From DATEDA01 sp963744255 (GTDB lineage Bacteria; Pseudomonadota; Gammaproteobacteria; Burkholderiales; SG8-39), in contig CAVUSZ010000056.1 of assembly GCA_963744255.1 (NCBI GenBank), positions 68,816-132,815 on the forward strand: a DNA stretch of 64,000 nt, in the 5' to 3' direction. Made by a program: the position numbers and the translations under genes. This document shows, one piece after another, positions 26,753 to 35,023 of the stretch; the first letter of the stretch is position 1, and each line of letters starts with the position of its first letter. The notes under the pieces were generated by a model, which ran no database searches, was not told where the DNA came from, and was given only the letters and a program-made list of their open reading frames with translations.

Positions 26753-29416
26753 ATGTCCCAGCTTTACGAGATCGCGCCGTGGGCGTTCTGGCGCGTCACC
26801 CCGCCCGATCTCGATCCGGTCGAAACGCGGGAGTGGCTCGAGGCGTTTGACGCGCTCGTCGAGGCCGAGGGCCCCGACCGCGCAACCTTCCTCCTGAAGC
26901 GCCTCCTCGATCGCGCGCGCGCGCGACGCGTCAAGCTCCCGCCTGTTTTCAACACCGCATACAAGAACACGATCGCGCTCGAGGATCAGCCGCAGTTCCC
27001 GGGCAACCTCGAGGTCGAGCAGCGGCTCGCGTCGATCATCCGCTGGAACGCGCTCGCCATGGTCGTCCGCGCGAACCGCGAGCACCCGGAGCTCGGCGGC
27101 CATATCGCGAGCTACGCCTCGGCGGCGGATCTCTTCGAGGTGGGGTTCAACCACTTCTTCCGCGCGGGCCTGGGCGGCGACCTCGTCTACTTCCAGCCCC
27201 ATTCCGCGCCTGGCGTCTATGCGCGCGCGTTCCTCGAAGGCCGGCTGAGCGAGGAGCGCCTCGAGCACTACCGCCGCGAGGTCGGCGGCGGCGGCCTTTC
27301 TTCGTACTGCCACCCGTGGCTGATGCCCGACTTCTGGCAGTTTCCGACCGGCTCGATGGGGCTCGGACCGATCAACGCGATCTACCAGGCGCGGTTCATG
27401 CGCTATCTAGAGAACCGCGGCATCCTCGCCACCGCCGGCCGGAAGGTGTGGTCGTTCGTCGGCGACGGCGAGATGGACGAGCCCGAATCGCTCGCCGCGC
27501 TTTCGCTCGCCGCCCGCGAGGGGCTCGACAACCTGATCTTCGTCGTCAACTGCAACCTCCAGCGGCTCGACGGACCGGTACGCGGCAACGGCTCGATCGT
27601 GCAGGAGCTCGAGGGCCTCTTCGCCGGCGCCGGCTGGAACGTGATCAAGCTGATGTGGGGCTCGGACTGGGACACCCTTTTCGCGCGCGACAACGACGGC
27701 GTGATCCTGAAGCGGTTGCACGAGACGGTCGACGGCGAGTTCCAGACCTACGCCGCGACCGACGGCCGCTTCAACCGCGAGAACTTCTTCAACAAGTATC
27801 CCGAGCTGCAGGCGATCGTCGCGCACATGTCCGACGAGGACATCGATCGCCTCCGTCGCGGCGGCCACGACCCGGTGAAGATCTACGCCGCCTACCGCGC
27901 GGCCGCCGCCCACAAGGGCCAGCCGACGGTGATCCTCGCCAAGACCAAGAAGGGCTACGGGATGGGCAACTGGGGGCAGGGCAAGATGGGCACCCACCAG
28001 CAGAAGAAGCTCGACGACGACGCGCTGAGGGAGTTCCGTGACCGCTTCGCGCTGCCGCTCTCCGACGACGACGTCGTCGCACTGCGGCTCCACAAGCCGG
28101 CCGACGACTCACCGGAAATGAAGTACCTCCACGCGCGACGCCAGGCGCTCGGCGGCTACTTGCCCGCCCGCACCTCACAGGCGCCGACGCTCGCGGTGCC
28201 GCAGGATGCGTTCGCGCGGATGCTCGAGGGCACCCGCGACCGCGAGCAGTCGACGACGATGATCTTCGTGCAACTCCTCGCGCAGCTGCTGCGCGACCCC
28301 GCGCTCGGCAAGCACGTGGTGCCGATCGTCGCCGACGAGGCGCGCACTTTCGGCATGCAGTCCCTGTTCCGCCAGATCGGGATCTATGCCTCGGCGGGGC
28401 AGGTGTACGAGCCCGAGGATCACGACGAGCTGCTCTATTACAAGGAGGCGCGGGACGGCCAGATACTCGAGGAAGGCATCACCGAGGCGGGCGCGCTGAG
28501 CTCCTGGATCGCCGCCGCGACGAGCTACAGCTCGCACGGCGTGCCGATGCTGCCGTTCTACATCTTCTACTCGATGTTCGGCTTCCAGCGCATCGGCGAT
28601 CTCGCGTGGGCGGCAGCCGACTCGCGCGCGCGGGGTTTTCTCCTCGGCGCCACCGCCGGGCGCACCACGCTCTCGGGCGAAGGCCTGCAGCACCAGGATG
28701 GCACGAGCCACCTCATCGCATCGACCATCCCCAACTGCCGCGCCTATGACCCGTGCTACGGCTACGAGCTCGCGCTGATCGTGCAGGACGGCATGCGGCG
28801 GATGCTGGAAGCGCAGGAGGACGCTTTCTACTACATCACGGTGATGAACGAGAACTACGCGCACCCGGCGATGCCGGCGGGCGATGGCGGGGGAGGGGCC
28901 GCGTCGTCATCCAGCGTGCAGGAGGGGATCCTCCGGGGGATGTACCTCCTGCAGCCGCGCGAAGGTGCGCAGATGCAGCTTCTCGGCTCGGGGGCGATCC
29001 TGCGCGAGGTGATCGCGGCGGCGGAGACGCTCGGGCGCGACCACGGCATCGCGGCGAACGTGTGGAGCGTCACGAGCTGGACGGAGCTGCACTGGGACGG
29101 GATGGCGGCCGAGCGGGCGCAGCGGGTCGAGGGCGCAGGCTCGCCGTCGTGGGTGGCGCGGCAACTCGCGCCGACCGCGGGTCCGATCGTCGCCGCGAGC
29201 GACTATGTCCGCGCGGTGGCCGATCTGGCGCGGCCCTACGTGCCTGCTGGCCGGAGCTACACCGCCCTTGGCACCGATGGCTTCGGACGGAGCGACACGC
29301 GCGCCGCGTTGCGCGCCTTCTTCGAAGTCGACCGGGACGCGATCGTGACCGCGGCGCTCGCTGCGCTCGGTCGGAGCGTCACGGCGCGCTCGCTCGCCGC
29401 ACCCTGGACGCGCTGA
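26753..29416 (+). CDS. Homodimeric 2-oxoacid (pyruvate-type) dehydrogenase E1
   Basis: 887-residue thiamine-diphosphate enzyme of the AceE type. The ThDP/Mg motif starts at residue 237 (GDGEMDEPES) and ends at the Asn in VVNCNLQRLDG. HIASYASAADLFEVGFNHFF and QHQDGTSHL are AceE-type active-site blocks, and the C-terminal YTALGTDGFGRSDTR is diagnostic. No E2 or E3 gene is adjacent, unlike an aceEF operon. A stand-alone E1 divergent from an Lrp regulator fits the MdeB group proposed to oxidise 2-oxobutyrate from methionine breakdown, but no methionine gamma-lyase gene is present. Pyruvate remains possible. Confidence 0.88.
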   Translation: MSQLYEIAPWAFWRVTPPDLDPVETREWLEAFDALVEAEGPDRATFLLKRLLDRARARRVKLPPVFNTAYKNTIALEDQPQFPGNLEVEQRLASIIRWNALAMVVRANREHPELGGHIASYASAADLFEVGFNHFFRAGLGGDLVYFQPHSAPGVYARAFLEGRLSEERLEHYRREVGGGGLSSYCHPWLMPDFWQFPTGSMGLGPINAIYQARFMRYLENRGILATAGRKVWSFVGDGEMDEPESLAALSLAAREGLDNLIFVVNCNLQRLDGPVRGNGSIVQELEGLFAGAGWNVIKLMWGSDWDTLFARDNDGVILKRLHETVDGEFQTYAATDGRFNRENFFNKYPELQAIVAHMSDEDIDRLRRGGHDPVKIYAAYRAAAAHKGQPTVILAKTKKGYGMGNWGQGKMGTHQQKKLDDDALREFRDRFALPLSDDDVVALRLHKPADDSPEMKYLHARRQALGGYLPARTSQAPTLAVPQDAFARMLEGTRDREQSTTMIFVQLLAQLLRDPALGKHVVPIVADEARTFGMQSLFRQIGIYASAGQVYEPEDHDELLYYKEARDGQILEEGITEAGALSSWIAAATSYSSHGVPMLPFYIFYSMFGFQRIGDLAWAAADSRARGFLLGATAGRTTLSGEGLQHQDGTSHLIASTIPNCRAYDPCYGYELALIVQDGMRRMLEAQEDAFYYITVMNENYAHPAMPAGDGGGGAASSSSVQEGILRGMYLLQPREGAQMQLLGSGAILREVIAAAETLGRDHGIAANVWSVTSWTELHWDGMAAERAQRVEGAGSPSWVARQLAPTAGPIVAASDYVRAVADLARPYVPAGRSYTALGTDGFGRSDTRAALRAFFEVDRDAIVTAALAALGRSVTARSLAAPWTR

Positions 29417-29425
29417 GCCGCCGGC

Positions 29426-29833
29426 TCAACCGGCCGGCGGTCCCTTCAGCTCGACGACGTTGCCCTCGGGGTCGTGGACGTACATCGACGGCCCCGTGCC
29501 GTCGGCGCCGAAGCGCTGCGCGATCTCCCCCACGCGCGCGCCGTGCGCCTGGAGGTGTCGCACGATCGCCGCCTCGTCGAACGGCTCGACCCGCAGGCAC
29601 ACGTGATCCAAGTTCCGGCCTTCTGCGCCGGGTGCCGCGCCACCGGCGCGGCCGAGCGGACCGTCGACCGGCACCAGGTCGATCTGCGATCGGCCCGCGC
29701 GCAGGTGCACGAGACCCAGATCGTCGCGGCGCCGCTCGACGGTGCAGCCGATGACGCGGCAATAGAAGTCGATCATCCGCTCGAGGTCCTTCACGCGGAG
29801 GACGACGTGGTCGATGTCGCGGATCCGGATCAC
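29426..29833 (-). CDS. VOC (glyoxalase/dioxygenase) superfamily protein
   Basis: 135-residue two-module VOC protein. It starts with GTG at 29833, overlapping the stop of the upstream gene. Module one has DIDHVVLRVKDLERMIDFYC, module two NLDHVCLRVEPFDEAAIVRH and YVHDPEGNVVELKGP. The paired H/E positions (His in IDHVVL and LDHVCL, Glu in VVELKG) are the expected metal ligands. It resembles virulence-protein-type VOC members of unknown substrate. It is the last gene of the eutB-eutC-DUF3500 operon. Confidence 0.85.
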   Translation of the reverse strand: MIRIRDIDHVVLRVKDLERMIDFYCRVIGCTVERRRDDLGLVHLRAGRSQIDLVPVDGPLGRAGGAAPGAEGRNLDHVCLRVEPFDEAAIVRHLQAHGARVGEIAQRFGADGTGPSMYVHDPEGNVVELKGPPAG

Positions 29834-30882
29834 GGCGATCCCCGCGGAACGTGCCGCCCGGCGACGTGGGCGGAGGCGCCGTAATGCTCGCGCAGGAGAT
29901 CGCGGCCGAAGTCGCCCTCGAAGTCGCGCCACACGGAGTGGATGTGGTTGCCGCCCGAGTTGTCGAACTCGATCAGGAACGTCGGCCCCTGCACGCGGTA
30001 GTAGTGCGGCCGGCCGCGCGCCGTCGGCCCGGCCCAGGCGAAGCGGATGCCCTCCAGGCCGGCGGCGCGGATCTTCGCCAGCCGCTCTTCGGCGAGCTTC
30101 GGCTTCATCGTGCCCGCGTACACCTCGATCAGCGCGAGCAGCTGCTTCTGCTGCTGAGAGGCGAGCTTTGCGAACGCGATCCCGCGGCCGTCGAGCGGGT
30201 CCGCCCTCGAGCGGTTGCGGCTGACGATGTCGCCGTAGGGCGCCTCGTCCACGATCGCCTCGCCGCGCTGGGCAGCGCTCAGCGAGTCAAGAAGTGCGCG
30301 CGCCGTGTCTTCCTCGGCGGCGAGCGCGCGGCTCCCCTTCTTCGGCCCGCTGCGGACCTCGGCGGGATTCGCGCCGAGGAAGGTCGGCGTCGACGACACG
30401 AACCGGCCCTTGATGACGGCGAGATGCAGCGAGACGTGATGGCCTTCGACTCGCACCCCCCATGGCGATTCCGTGCCGGGATCGCCGAACACGAGGAACC
30501 AGTAGCGCTCCGGATCGCGCTCGTCCCAGCGCTCGAGCTCCCGTAGCACGACCTCGAGCGCGATGATCGATTGCACCTTGAGGTAGCCCTCGCTCGAGAG
30601 AAAGCTCGCGAGCAGCGCGTGCGCGGCCTCGCGCTGCGCCGTCGACATCTCCTGCAGCGGCATCCCTGGCCGGCTGCCCGGCGTGTAGCGCCACGTGGTG
30701 CGATCACGGCTCTGGAAGGCGGCTTTCGCGCCGAGCCGGCGATCTTCCGGCAGCGCCGCGAGGAACTGATTGGCTGCTTTCGCCACCTCGGCGATGAGGC
30801 GTTCGCGCGCCTCGTCGGCGGCGGCTGGCGGCGCGGCGAATGCGCCGGCAATGGCGAGCGCGGAGAGGAGATGTCGGATCAT
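29830..30882 (-). CDS. Secreted DUF3500 protein
   Basis: 350 residues with a signal peptide (MIRHLLSALAIAGAFAAPPA). It matches the DUF3500 pattern: an early KAANQFLAALPEDRR, a FVFGDPGTESPWGVRVEGHHVSLHLA block, TPTFLGANPAEVRSG, and a late C-terminal IEFDNSGGNHIHSVWRDFE. The clustered His residues (GHHVSLHL, NHIHSVW) suggest metal binding, but no function is established. ATG overlaps the eutC stop (ATGA) and its own stop overlaps the VOC start, so the four genes are tightly coupled. The context hints at ethanolamine or amine use, which is inference. Confidence 0.82.
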   Translation of the reverse strand: MIRHLLSALAIAGAFAAPPAAADEARERLIAEVAKAANQFLAALPEDRRLGAKAAFQSRDRTTWRYTPGSRPGMPLQEMSTAQREAAHALLASFLSSEGYLKVQSIIALEVVLRELERWDERDPERYWFLVFGDPGTESPWGVRVEGHHVSLHLAVIKGRFVSSTPTFLGANPAEVRSGPKKGSRALAAEEDTARALLDSLSAAQRGEAIVDEAPYGDIVSRNRSRADPLDGRGIAFAKLASQQQKQLLALIEVYAGTMKPKLAEERLAKIRAAGLEGIRFAWAGPTARGRPHYYRVQGPTFLIEFDNSGGNHIHSVWRDFEGDFGRDLLREHYGASAHVAGRHVPRGSP

Positions 30883-31658
30883 GGGCGTGTGCCCGGCAGC
30901 GCCGGTGCGTCCTCCTTGAGGTCGAGGCCCGTCAGCCGGGCGAGCCGCGCCGCCGTCATCAGATGGAAGAGCTTGTGCGCGGCGAGCGCGTAGCCCAGGC
31001 CCTCCGGGCGGATGTTGGAGATGCAGTTCCGCTCGGCATTGGTGCGGCCCGGCAGCGGGTCCCACGTGAGATAGACGCCGAGGCTGTCGGGGGCGCTCAG
31101 GCCCGGGCGCTCGCCGATGAGCATCGCCGCGAGCCGCGCGGCAACGAGCACGCCGATCTCGTCGCCGATCGCCACCCGGCCCTGATGCACGATGCAGACC
31201 GGTGCGAGCCGCCAGCCGGCGCCGGCGAGCCGCGGGCGAAGCGCGTCGAGAAGCGGCACTGCGTGTCGTTCGACCGCGAGCGCCGACAGCCCGTCGGCGA
31301 TCATCAGCACCGCATCGTGAGGGGCGTGCGCTCGAGATTCGAGCGCCGCTTTCGACTGGTCGCTCAGGATGCGGCCGAGGTCGGGACGCTGGACGAACGT
31401 GCGGCGGTCGGGTGCCGCGCTGTGAAGCGGCAGCACGTCCCAGCCGCGTTCGCGAAGCGCCCTCTCGATCGCACCGCCGTCGAGGTCGCGATCGACCGCA
31501 TCCCGGGCCCGCGCGTGCGCGAGCTGGAACTCGAGCAGCGGCCGGGTCGGGATGCTGCCACCGGCACGGCCGAGCGCGATTCGCGCCGCGGTAAACGCGC
31601 GCAAACCCTGCCACGGATCGGGGCGGGTGGAAGGCGGCCTTGTCACGCGATCAGTCAC
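30879..31658 (-). CDS. eutC: Ethanolamine ammonia-lyase small subunit
   Basis: 259 residues. Small subunit of the adenosylcobalamin-dependent enzyme that splits ethanolamine into acetaldehyde and ammonia. Characteristic blocks are the N-terminal ARIALGRAGGSIPTRPLLEF, LMIADGLSALAVERHAVPLL, VGDE-like VAIGDEIGVLVAARLAAMLI, GERPGLSAPDSLGVYLTW and RNCISNIRPEGL. The start overlaps the eutB stop by 8 bp. No microcompartment shell, reactivase (eutA) or permease genes are adjacent. Confidence 0.95.
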   Translation of the reverse strand: MTDRVTRPPSTRPDPWQGLRAFTAARIALGRAGGSIPTRPLLEFQLAHARARDAVDRDLDGGAIERALRERGWDVLPLHSAAPDRRTFVQRPDLGRILSDQSKAALESRAHAPHDAVLMIADGLSALAVERHAVPLLDALRPRLAGAGWRLAPVCIVHQGRVAIGDEIGVLVAARLAAMLIGERPGLSAPDSLGVYLTWDPLPGRTNAERNCISNIRPEGLGYALAAHKLFHLMTAARLARLTGLDLKEDAPALPGTRP

Positions 31659-33030
31659 CGGCCAGCGCGAGCAGGGGGTGGCGCGGATTCGCGCGCTCGA
31701 GCCGCGTACCCGCGGCGAGGATCCCCATGCGGGCGAGCCAGTCCTCGAACTCGGGCGCTGGCTTCAGCCCGAATGCCTGGCGCAGATAGAGCGCGTCGTG
31801 GAACGAGGTGCTCTGGTAGTTCAGCATCACGTCGTCCGCGCCGGGCACGCCCATGATGTAGTTGACCCCCGCGGCGGCGAGCAGCGTGAGCGCGGTGTCC
31901 ACGTCGTCCTGGTCGGCGTCGGCGTGATTCGTGTAACAGACGTCGACGCCCATCGGAAGCCCGAGGAGCTTGCCGCAGAAATGGTCCTCGACGGCGGCGC
32001 GCACGATCTCACGGCCGTTCAGGTACTCCGGGCCGATGAACCCGACCACGGTGTTCACGAGCAGCGGTTCGAACGCGCGGGCAAGACCGTAGGCGCGCGC
32101 CTCGAGCGTCTGCTGGTCGACCCCATGGTGCGCGTTGGCCGAAAGCGCGCTGCCCTGGCCGGTCTCGAAGTACATGACATTGGCGCCGGTCGTGCCGCGT
32201 CCGAGCGTACGCGCGGCATCGTTTGCCTCTGCGAGGAGGCGCGCGTCGACGCCGAAGCTGCGGTTTGTCGCCTCGGTGCCGCCGATCGACTGGAAGACGA
32301 GATCTACCGGCGCGCCGCGTTCGATCGCCCGCAGCGTCGTGGTGACGTGCGTGAGCACGCAGGACTGCGTAGGGATTCCCTGCGTGGCAATGATGCCGTC
32401 CAGCATCGCGAGGAGACCTGTCACCTGGTCGAGGTTGTCGCTCGCGGGGTTGATGCCGATCACCGCGTCGCCGCAGCCGTAGAGCAAGCCGTCCAGGATG
32501 CTGGCGGCGATTCCCTTCGGGTCGTCGGTAGGGTGATTGGGCTGGAGGCGGGTTGCGAGCCGCCCGGCGAGGCCGAGCGTGTTGCGGAAGCGCGTGACGA
32601 CTTCGGTCTTCCGCGCCGCGATCACCATGTCCTGGATGCGCATGAGCTTCGATGCCGCCGCGACCATCTCGGGCGTGAGCCCCGGCGCGAGCCGCGCGAG
32701 CGCTGCGGCGTCCGTTTCGTAGGCGAGCAGCCAGTCGCGGAAGTCGCCGACGGTGAGATGCGCGACCGGCGCGAACGCCGCGGCGTCGTGGCGGTCGAGG
32801 ACGAGCCGCGTCACCTCGTCCTTCTCGTACGGCACCGCGGGCTCCGACAGGAAGGCCGCGAGGGGCACCTCCGCGAGCGCCATCTGCGCCGCGACGCGCT
32901 CCTCGGCGGTCGACGCCGCGAGCCCCGCGAGAGAATCACCCGCGCGCGCCGGCGTTGCCTTCGCGAGCAAGGTCCGCAGATCCGGGAAGCGGTAGCTGAC
33001 GGCGCCCACCGTGTGAACGTGGCCGGGCAT
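31651..33030 (-). CDS. eutB: Ethanolamine ammonia-lyase large subunit
   Basis: 459-residue TIM-barrel catalytic subunit, working with EutC and adenosylcobalamin in the cytoplasm. Family signatures include LLYGCGDAVIGINPASDN, FQSIGGTEATNRSFGVD, YFETGQGSALSANAHHGVDQ and LPMGVDVCYTNHADADQDD. All lie at the expected positions and the length is normal. It is first in the operon eutB-eutC-DUF3500-VOC. B12 must be imported or made elsewhere. The upstream gap to the cassette array contains no permease gene, which is unusual for stand-alone eutBC clusters. Confidence 0.96.
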   Translation of the reverse strand: MPGHVHTVGAVSYRFPDLRTLLAKATPARAGDSLAGLAASTAEERVAAQMALAEVPLAAFLSEPAVPYEKDEVTRLVLDRHDAAAFAPVAHLTVGDFRDWLLAYETDAAALARLAPGLTPEMVAAASKLMRIQDMVIAARKTEVVTRFRNTLGLAGRLATRLQPNHPTDDPKGIAASILDGLLYGCGDAVIGINPASDNLDQVTGLLAMLDGIIATQGIPTQSCVLTHVTTTLRAIERGAPVDLVFQSIGGTEATNRSFGVDARLLAEANDAARTLGRGTTGANVMYFETGQGSALSANAHHGVDQQTLEARAYGLARAFEPLLVNTVVGFIGPEYLNGREIVRAAVEDHFCGKLLGLPMGVDVCYTNHADADQDDVDTALTLLAAAGVNYIMGVPGADDVMLNYQSTSFHDALYLRQAFGLKPAPEFEDWLARMGILAAGTRLERANPRHPLLALAGD

Positions 33031-33099
33031 TGGCCCAGAGTCTCCAGCGACGATAGTTCCCGCCGATGGTAGCGCCGCCCGCGTCCGCGCGCCGCACGA

Positions 33100-33311
33100 A
33101 CGCTGACCGATCTCGGCGTCGTTCGTGAGGACGCGGGGCGGGTCCTGGAGGTGCAGCGGATCGATCGACTGACCCCCCGGGCGATTTCGCGGCGGTCGCG
33201 CACCGCTTCCGCATCCTCGGCCGGGCGCCGGACCCGGCGGCGTTCGTCGCCGCGTTGAAGGAGGAGGTCAAGCTGAAAGGCGAGGACGCGGCGCAGCGGA
33301 TCGGATTCTAG
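33100..33311 (+). other. Decayed reading frame in the eutB-array gap
   Basis: The 347-bp gap between eutB and the first core site of the array holds no intact gene. Two overlapping frames look like one broken coding end: LTDLGVVREDAGRVLEVQRI in one frame, then, after a run of C residues at 33173-33178, FRILGRAPDPAAFVAALKEE in another, ending at TAG 33309-33311. I do not recognise the protein. It may be the chromosomal gene cut when the array arrived. Confidence 0.3.
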
Positions 33312-33342
33312 TCTAGAGACTGAACGACCATCAGGGGCAACA

Positions 33343-33384
33343 GGCGACGACGCCGGCTGAACGCACTGCATTGCAATGTTAGGC
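33343..33384 (-). repeat. Degenerate attC at the distal end of the array
   Basis: On the minus strand GCCTAAC (33384-33378) follows the stop of the 33,414 gene by 29 bp, exactly where an attC inner core should be. The next bases (GCGTTCAGCCGG) look like an attC arm, but no complementary second arm or outer core follows. The site is therefore probably truncated and marks the end of the array. Confidence 0.5.
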
Positions 33385-33413
33385 CTCATTCCCTCACCTG
33401 CAGTCAGTCGCAG

Positions 33414-33830
33414 TTACCGCAAATACACCGCCGTCAGCTCGAAGGCCTCCTCGGGTGTACCGTGGAAGCTTCCGTTTGCAAAGAAGCTCGGTTCGTAACG
33501 CTCATTGCTGTAGGTGAAGAAGGCCATGCTCCAACGGTCCTCGGTGAAGTGTCGCAATCGACACAGGTGTATGGGAGCGGTCCGCAATCGTTCGAGGAAC
33601 TGTTGCCGCGTTTCACCCGTCACCTTGAGCATCTTGGCAGATGGTTCCTCCGGCTCCACATAGGCGTCGATATAACAAAGCGGGCCACGAAAGCGAATCT
33701 CGAGCCGTGTGTACTTTCCAGCATAGTGTTTTGCCGCGTACTTCTCGATGCGTTCCACGGTTCGCGCGCGCACTGCGGGCGGAATCTTCACTCCACCCGA
33801 GTGCGGATCAAAGACCCATTGACGTCTCAT
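33414..33830 (-). CDS. Conserved hypothetical cassette protein
   Basis: 138 residues starting at MRRQWVFDPHSGGVKIPPAV. The sequence is rich in aromatic residues (HYAGKYTRLEIRFRGPLCYI, TYSNERYEPSFF) and ends with GTPEEAFELTAVYLR. I know this pattern as a conserved soluble family of unknown function found in scattered bacteria, often in mobile DNA. No catalytic motif is evident. An in-frame upstream ATG at 33875 overlaps the neighbouring broken gene and is less likely. It is the last cassette of the array. Confidence 0.7.
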   Translation of the reverse strand: MRRQWVFDPHSGGVKIPPAVRARTVERIEKYAAKHYAGKYTRLEIRFRGPLCYIDAYVEPEEPSAKMLKVTGETRQQFLERLRTAPIHLCRLRHFTEDRWSMAFFTYSNERYEPSFFANGSFHGTPEEAFELTAVYLR

Positions 33831-33938
33831 GGACCCAGCCACCTCCGCCCGATGTGAGCACCGCGACGGCAGCACTCACATTGGTCAGCACGGTGCACGT
33901 GAAAGCCCTCGGCGCCAGTGAATGGACACTGCGGTTGC

Positions 33939-34334
33939 TCAATGGATCTTCGCTCGCGCCATGGCGCGGCCGATCTCGGCGATCGGGTAGCCCACGATCG
34001 CCTGCTCACGGCCGGCCGAGTCGAGACAAATGAATGCATCTCCGTCAATCCGGAAAGTCATGTCCTATTCGATCATGTAGTGCTCAGACGTCTCGATGAT
34101 TCGGCTCGGCAATGGATCGCCATTCTGCGCCAGGCGCAGCGCTAAACTATCTGCCGGGTCGAGGACCCACGCGTCACCGCTTTGTGTCGAGAACAGGATC
34201 AGTGGGCCGATGGACACGACACGGGCGTCACGCTGTACCGCGAGACCCTTGATGTACGAGACCTCGCCCAAGACGCTCATCTGCCGAGGGGCCACATGGC
34301 GCGCGCTAGTTCGCGTGCGTCCCTTCTTGCGCAT
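33939..34334 (-). pseudogene. Cassette gene interrupted by one in-frame amber codon
   Basis: An 89-residue frame (34334-34065) ends in ...SEHYMIE followed by TAG. The same frame then continues without shift as DMTFRIDGDAFICLDSAGRE to a second stop at 33939. Joined, the parts give about 131 residues that read as one domain: GDAWVLDPADSLALRLAQNG, HYMIE-x-DMTFRIDGDAF, AIVGYPIAEIGRAMA. A single base change (for example TGG to TAG) explains the break. I recall similar proteins of unknown function with this block order but cannot name the family. A second start at 34280 (MSVLGEVSY) is also possible. Confidence 0.65.
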
Positions 34335-34335
34335 G

Positions 34336-34387
34336 AGTCCTGACTCCCGAGCCTCGAAAGAGGTGGTTCACGGAGAGAGGGTTAGGC
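34336..34387 (-). repeat. Half attC behind the GFA cassette
   Basis: GCCTAAC (34387-34381, minus strand) lies 25 bp after the stop of the GFA gene, in the right place for its attC inner core. The following arm (CCTCTCTCCGTGAACCACC) has no complementary partner before the next gene starts at 34334. The outer half seems to have been deleted. The outer core of the preceding attC (34859-34853) matches this GCCTAAC, as expected for the same cassette. Confidence 0.5.
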
Positions 34388-34412
34388 CGCACTTTGACGG
34401 ATGCGACCACAC

Positions 34413-34814
34413 TCACAGATGGCTGAAGAATGCCGGGGCGCGTTGCCAGTTGTCGTTGCGACCGTCAACGTATGTGATAGGAACTCTTGCTAGCTCTTCA
34501 TCAGAGACGTCGTCAAGGCACATCATGTTCACTCCGTACATTTTGCCAATGGGCATTTCGTTCCCGACGCCGAACGCGCGGACGCCGCAATGCCTGCAGA
34601 AATAGTGGTGGTTCTTCTTGGTGTTGAACAGGTACTGCGTTAGATCTGCTTCGCCCATCAGCAGGCGAAAGCCTTCTGGCTTCACCACGGCTGGCCAGAA
34701 GCGTGTTCGCCTGCAGATGGAGCAATTGCAGCGATAAGTGCTCTGCGTGAGGTCGATGTCAGCCTCAAACTTGACGGCGCCACAGTGACAACTGCCATGG
34801 TACGTATTCAGCAT
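34413..34814 (-). CDS. GFA-family (CENP-V/GFA) zinc-binding protein
   Basis: 133 residues of the GFA fold named after glutathione-dependent formaldehyde-activating enzyme. The zinc ligands are clear: GSCHCGAVKFE near the N-terminus, YRCNCSICRRT in the middle, and YFCRHCGVRAFG. These seven Cys cover the two zinc sites of the family. Most members have no proven enzymatic activity. It is encoded in a cassette between attC sites. Its codon use is less GC-biased than that of the chromosomal genes outside the array. Confidence 0.9.
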   Translation of the reverse strand: MLNTYHGSCHCGAVKFEADIDLTQSTYRCNCSICRRTRFWPAVVKPEGFRLLMGEADLTQYLFNTKKNHHYFCRHCGVRAFGVGNEMPIGKMYGVNMMCLDDVSDEELARVPITYVDGRNDNWQRAPAFFSHL

Positions 34815-34852
34815 GATTGAGCCTTTGCGATGATAGAACGTGAAGTCGTGCG

Positions 34853-34929
34853 GCCTAACGTTCGCGATCAGGGGCCGCGTCAGCGACGCGTAGCGAAGCG
34901 GAGCGACGCTGGCAAGCGGCCCCCTGCAT
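34853..34929 (-). repeat. attC of the 36,416 cassette, split by IS-A
   Basis: The outer part (34853-34929) and the inner core (GCCTAAC, 36414-36408) are separated by IS-A. After removal of 34930-36403 the minus-strand arms read CGATGCAGGGGGCCGC and, as reverse complement of the other arm, CGATCAGGGGCCGC. They pair with two extra G residues, as in a normal attC. The outer core GTTAGGC (34859-34853, minus) belongs to the next cassette. Confidence 0.8.
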
Positions 34930-35023
34930 TGATGGGATGGACTCCCTGCGGCTTTTCGGCATCATCGTGCCAGCTGGCCTCATGTGGTGTGGGGTGTCAG
35001 CGCTCAACCGAGGAGAGTCCGAG

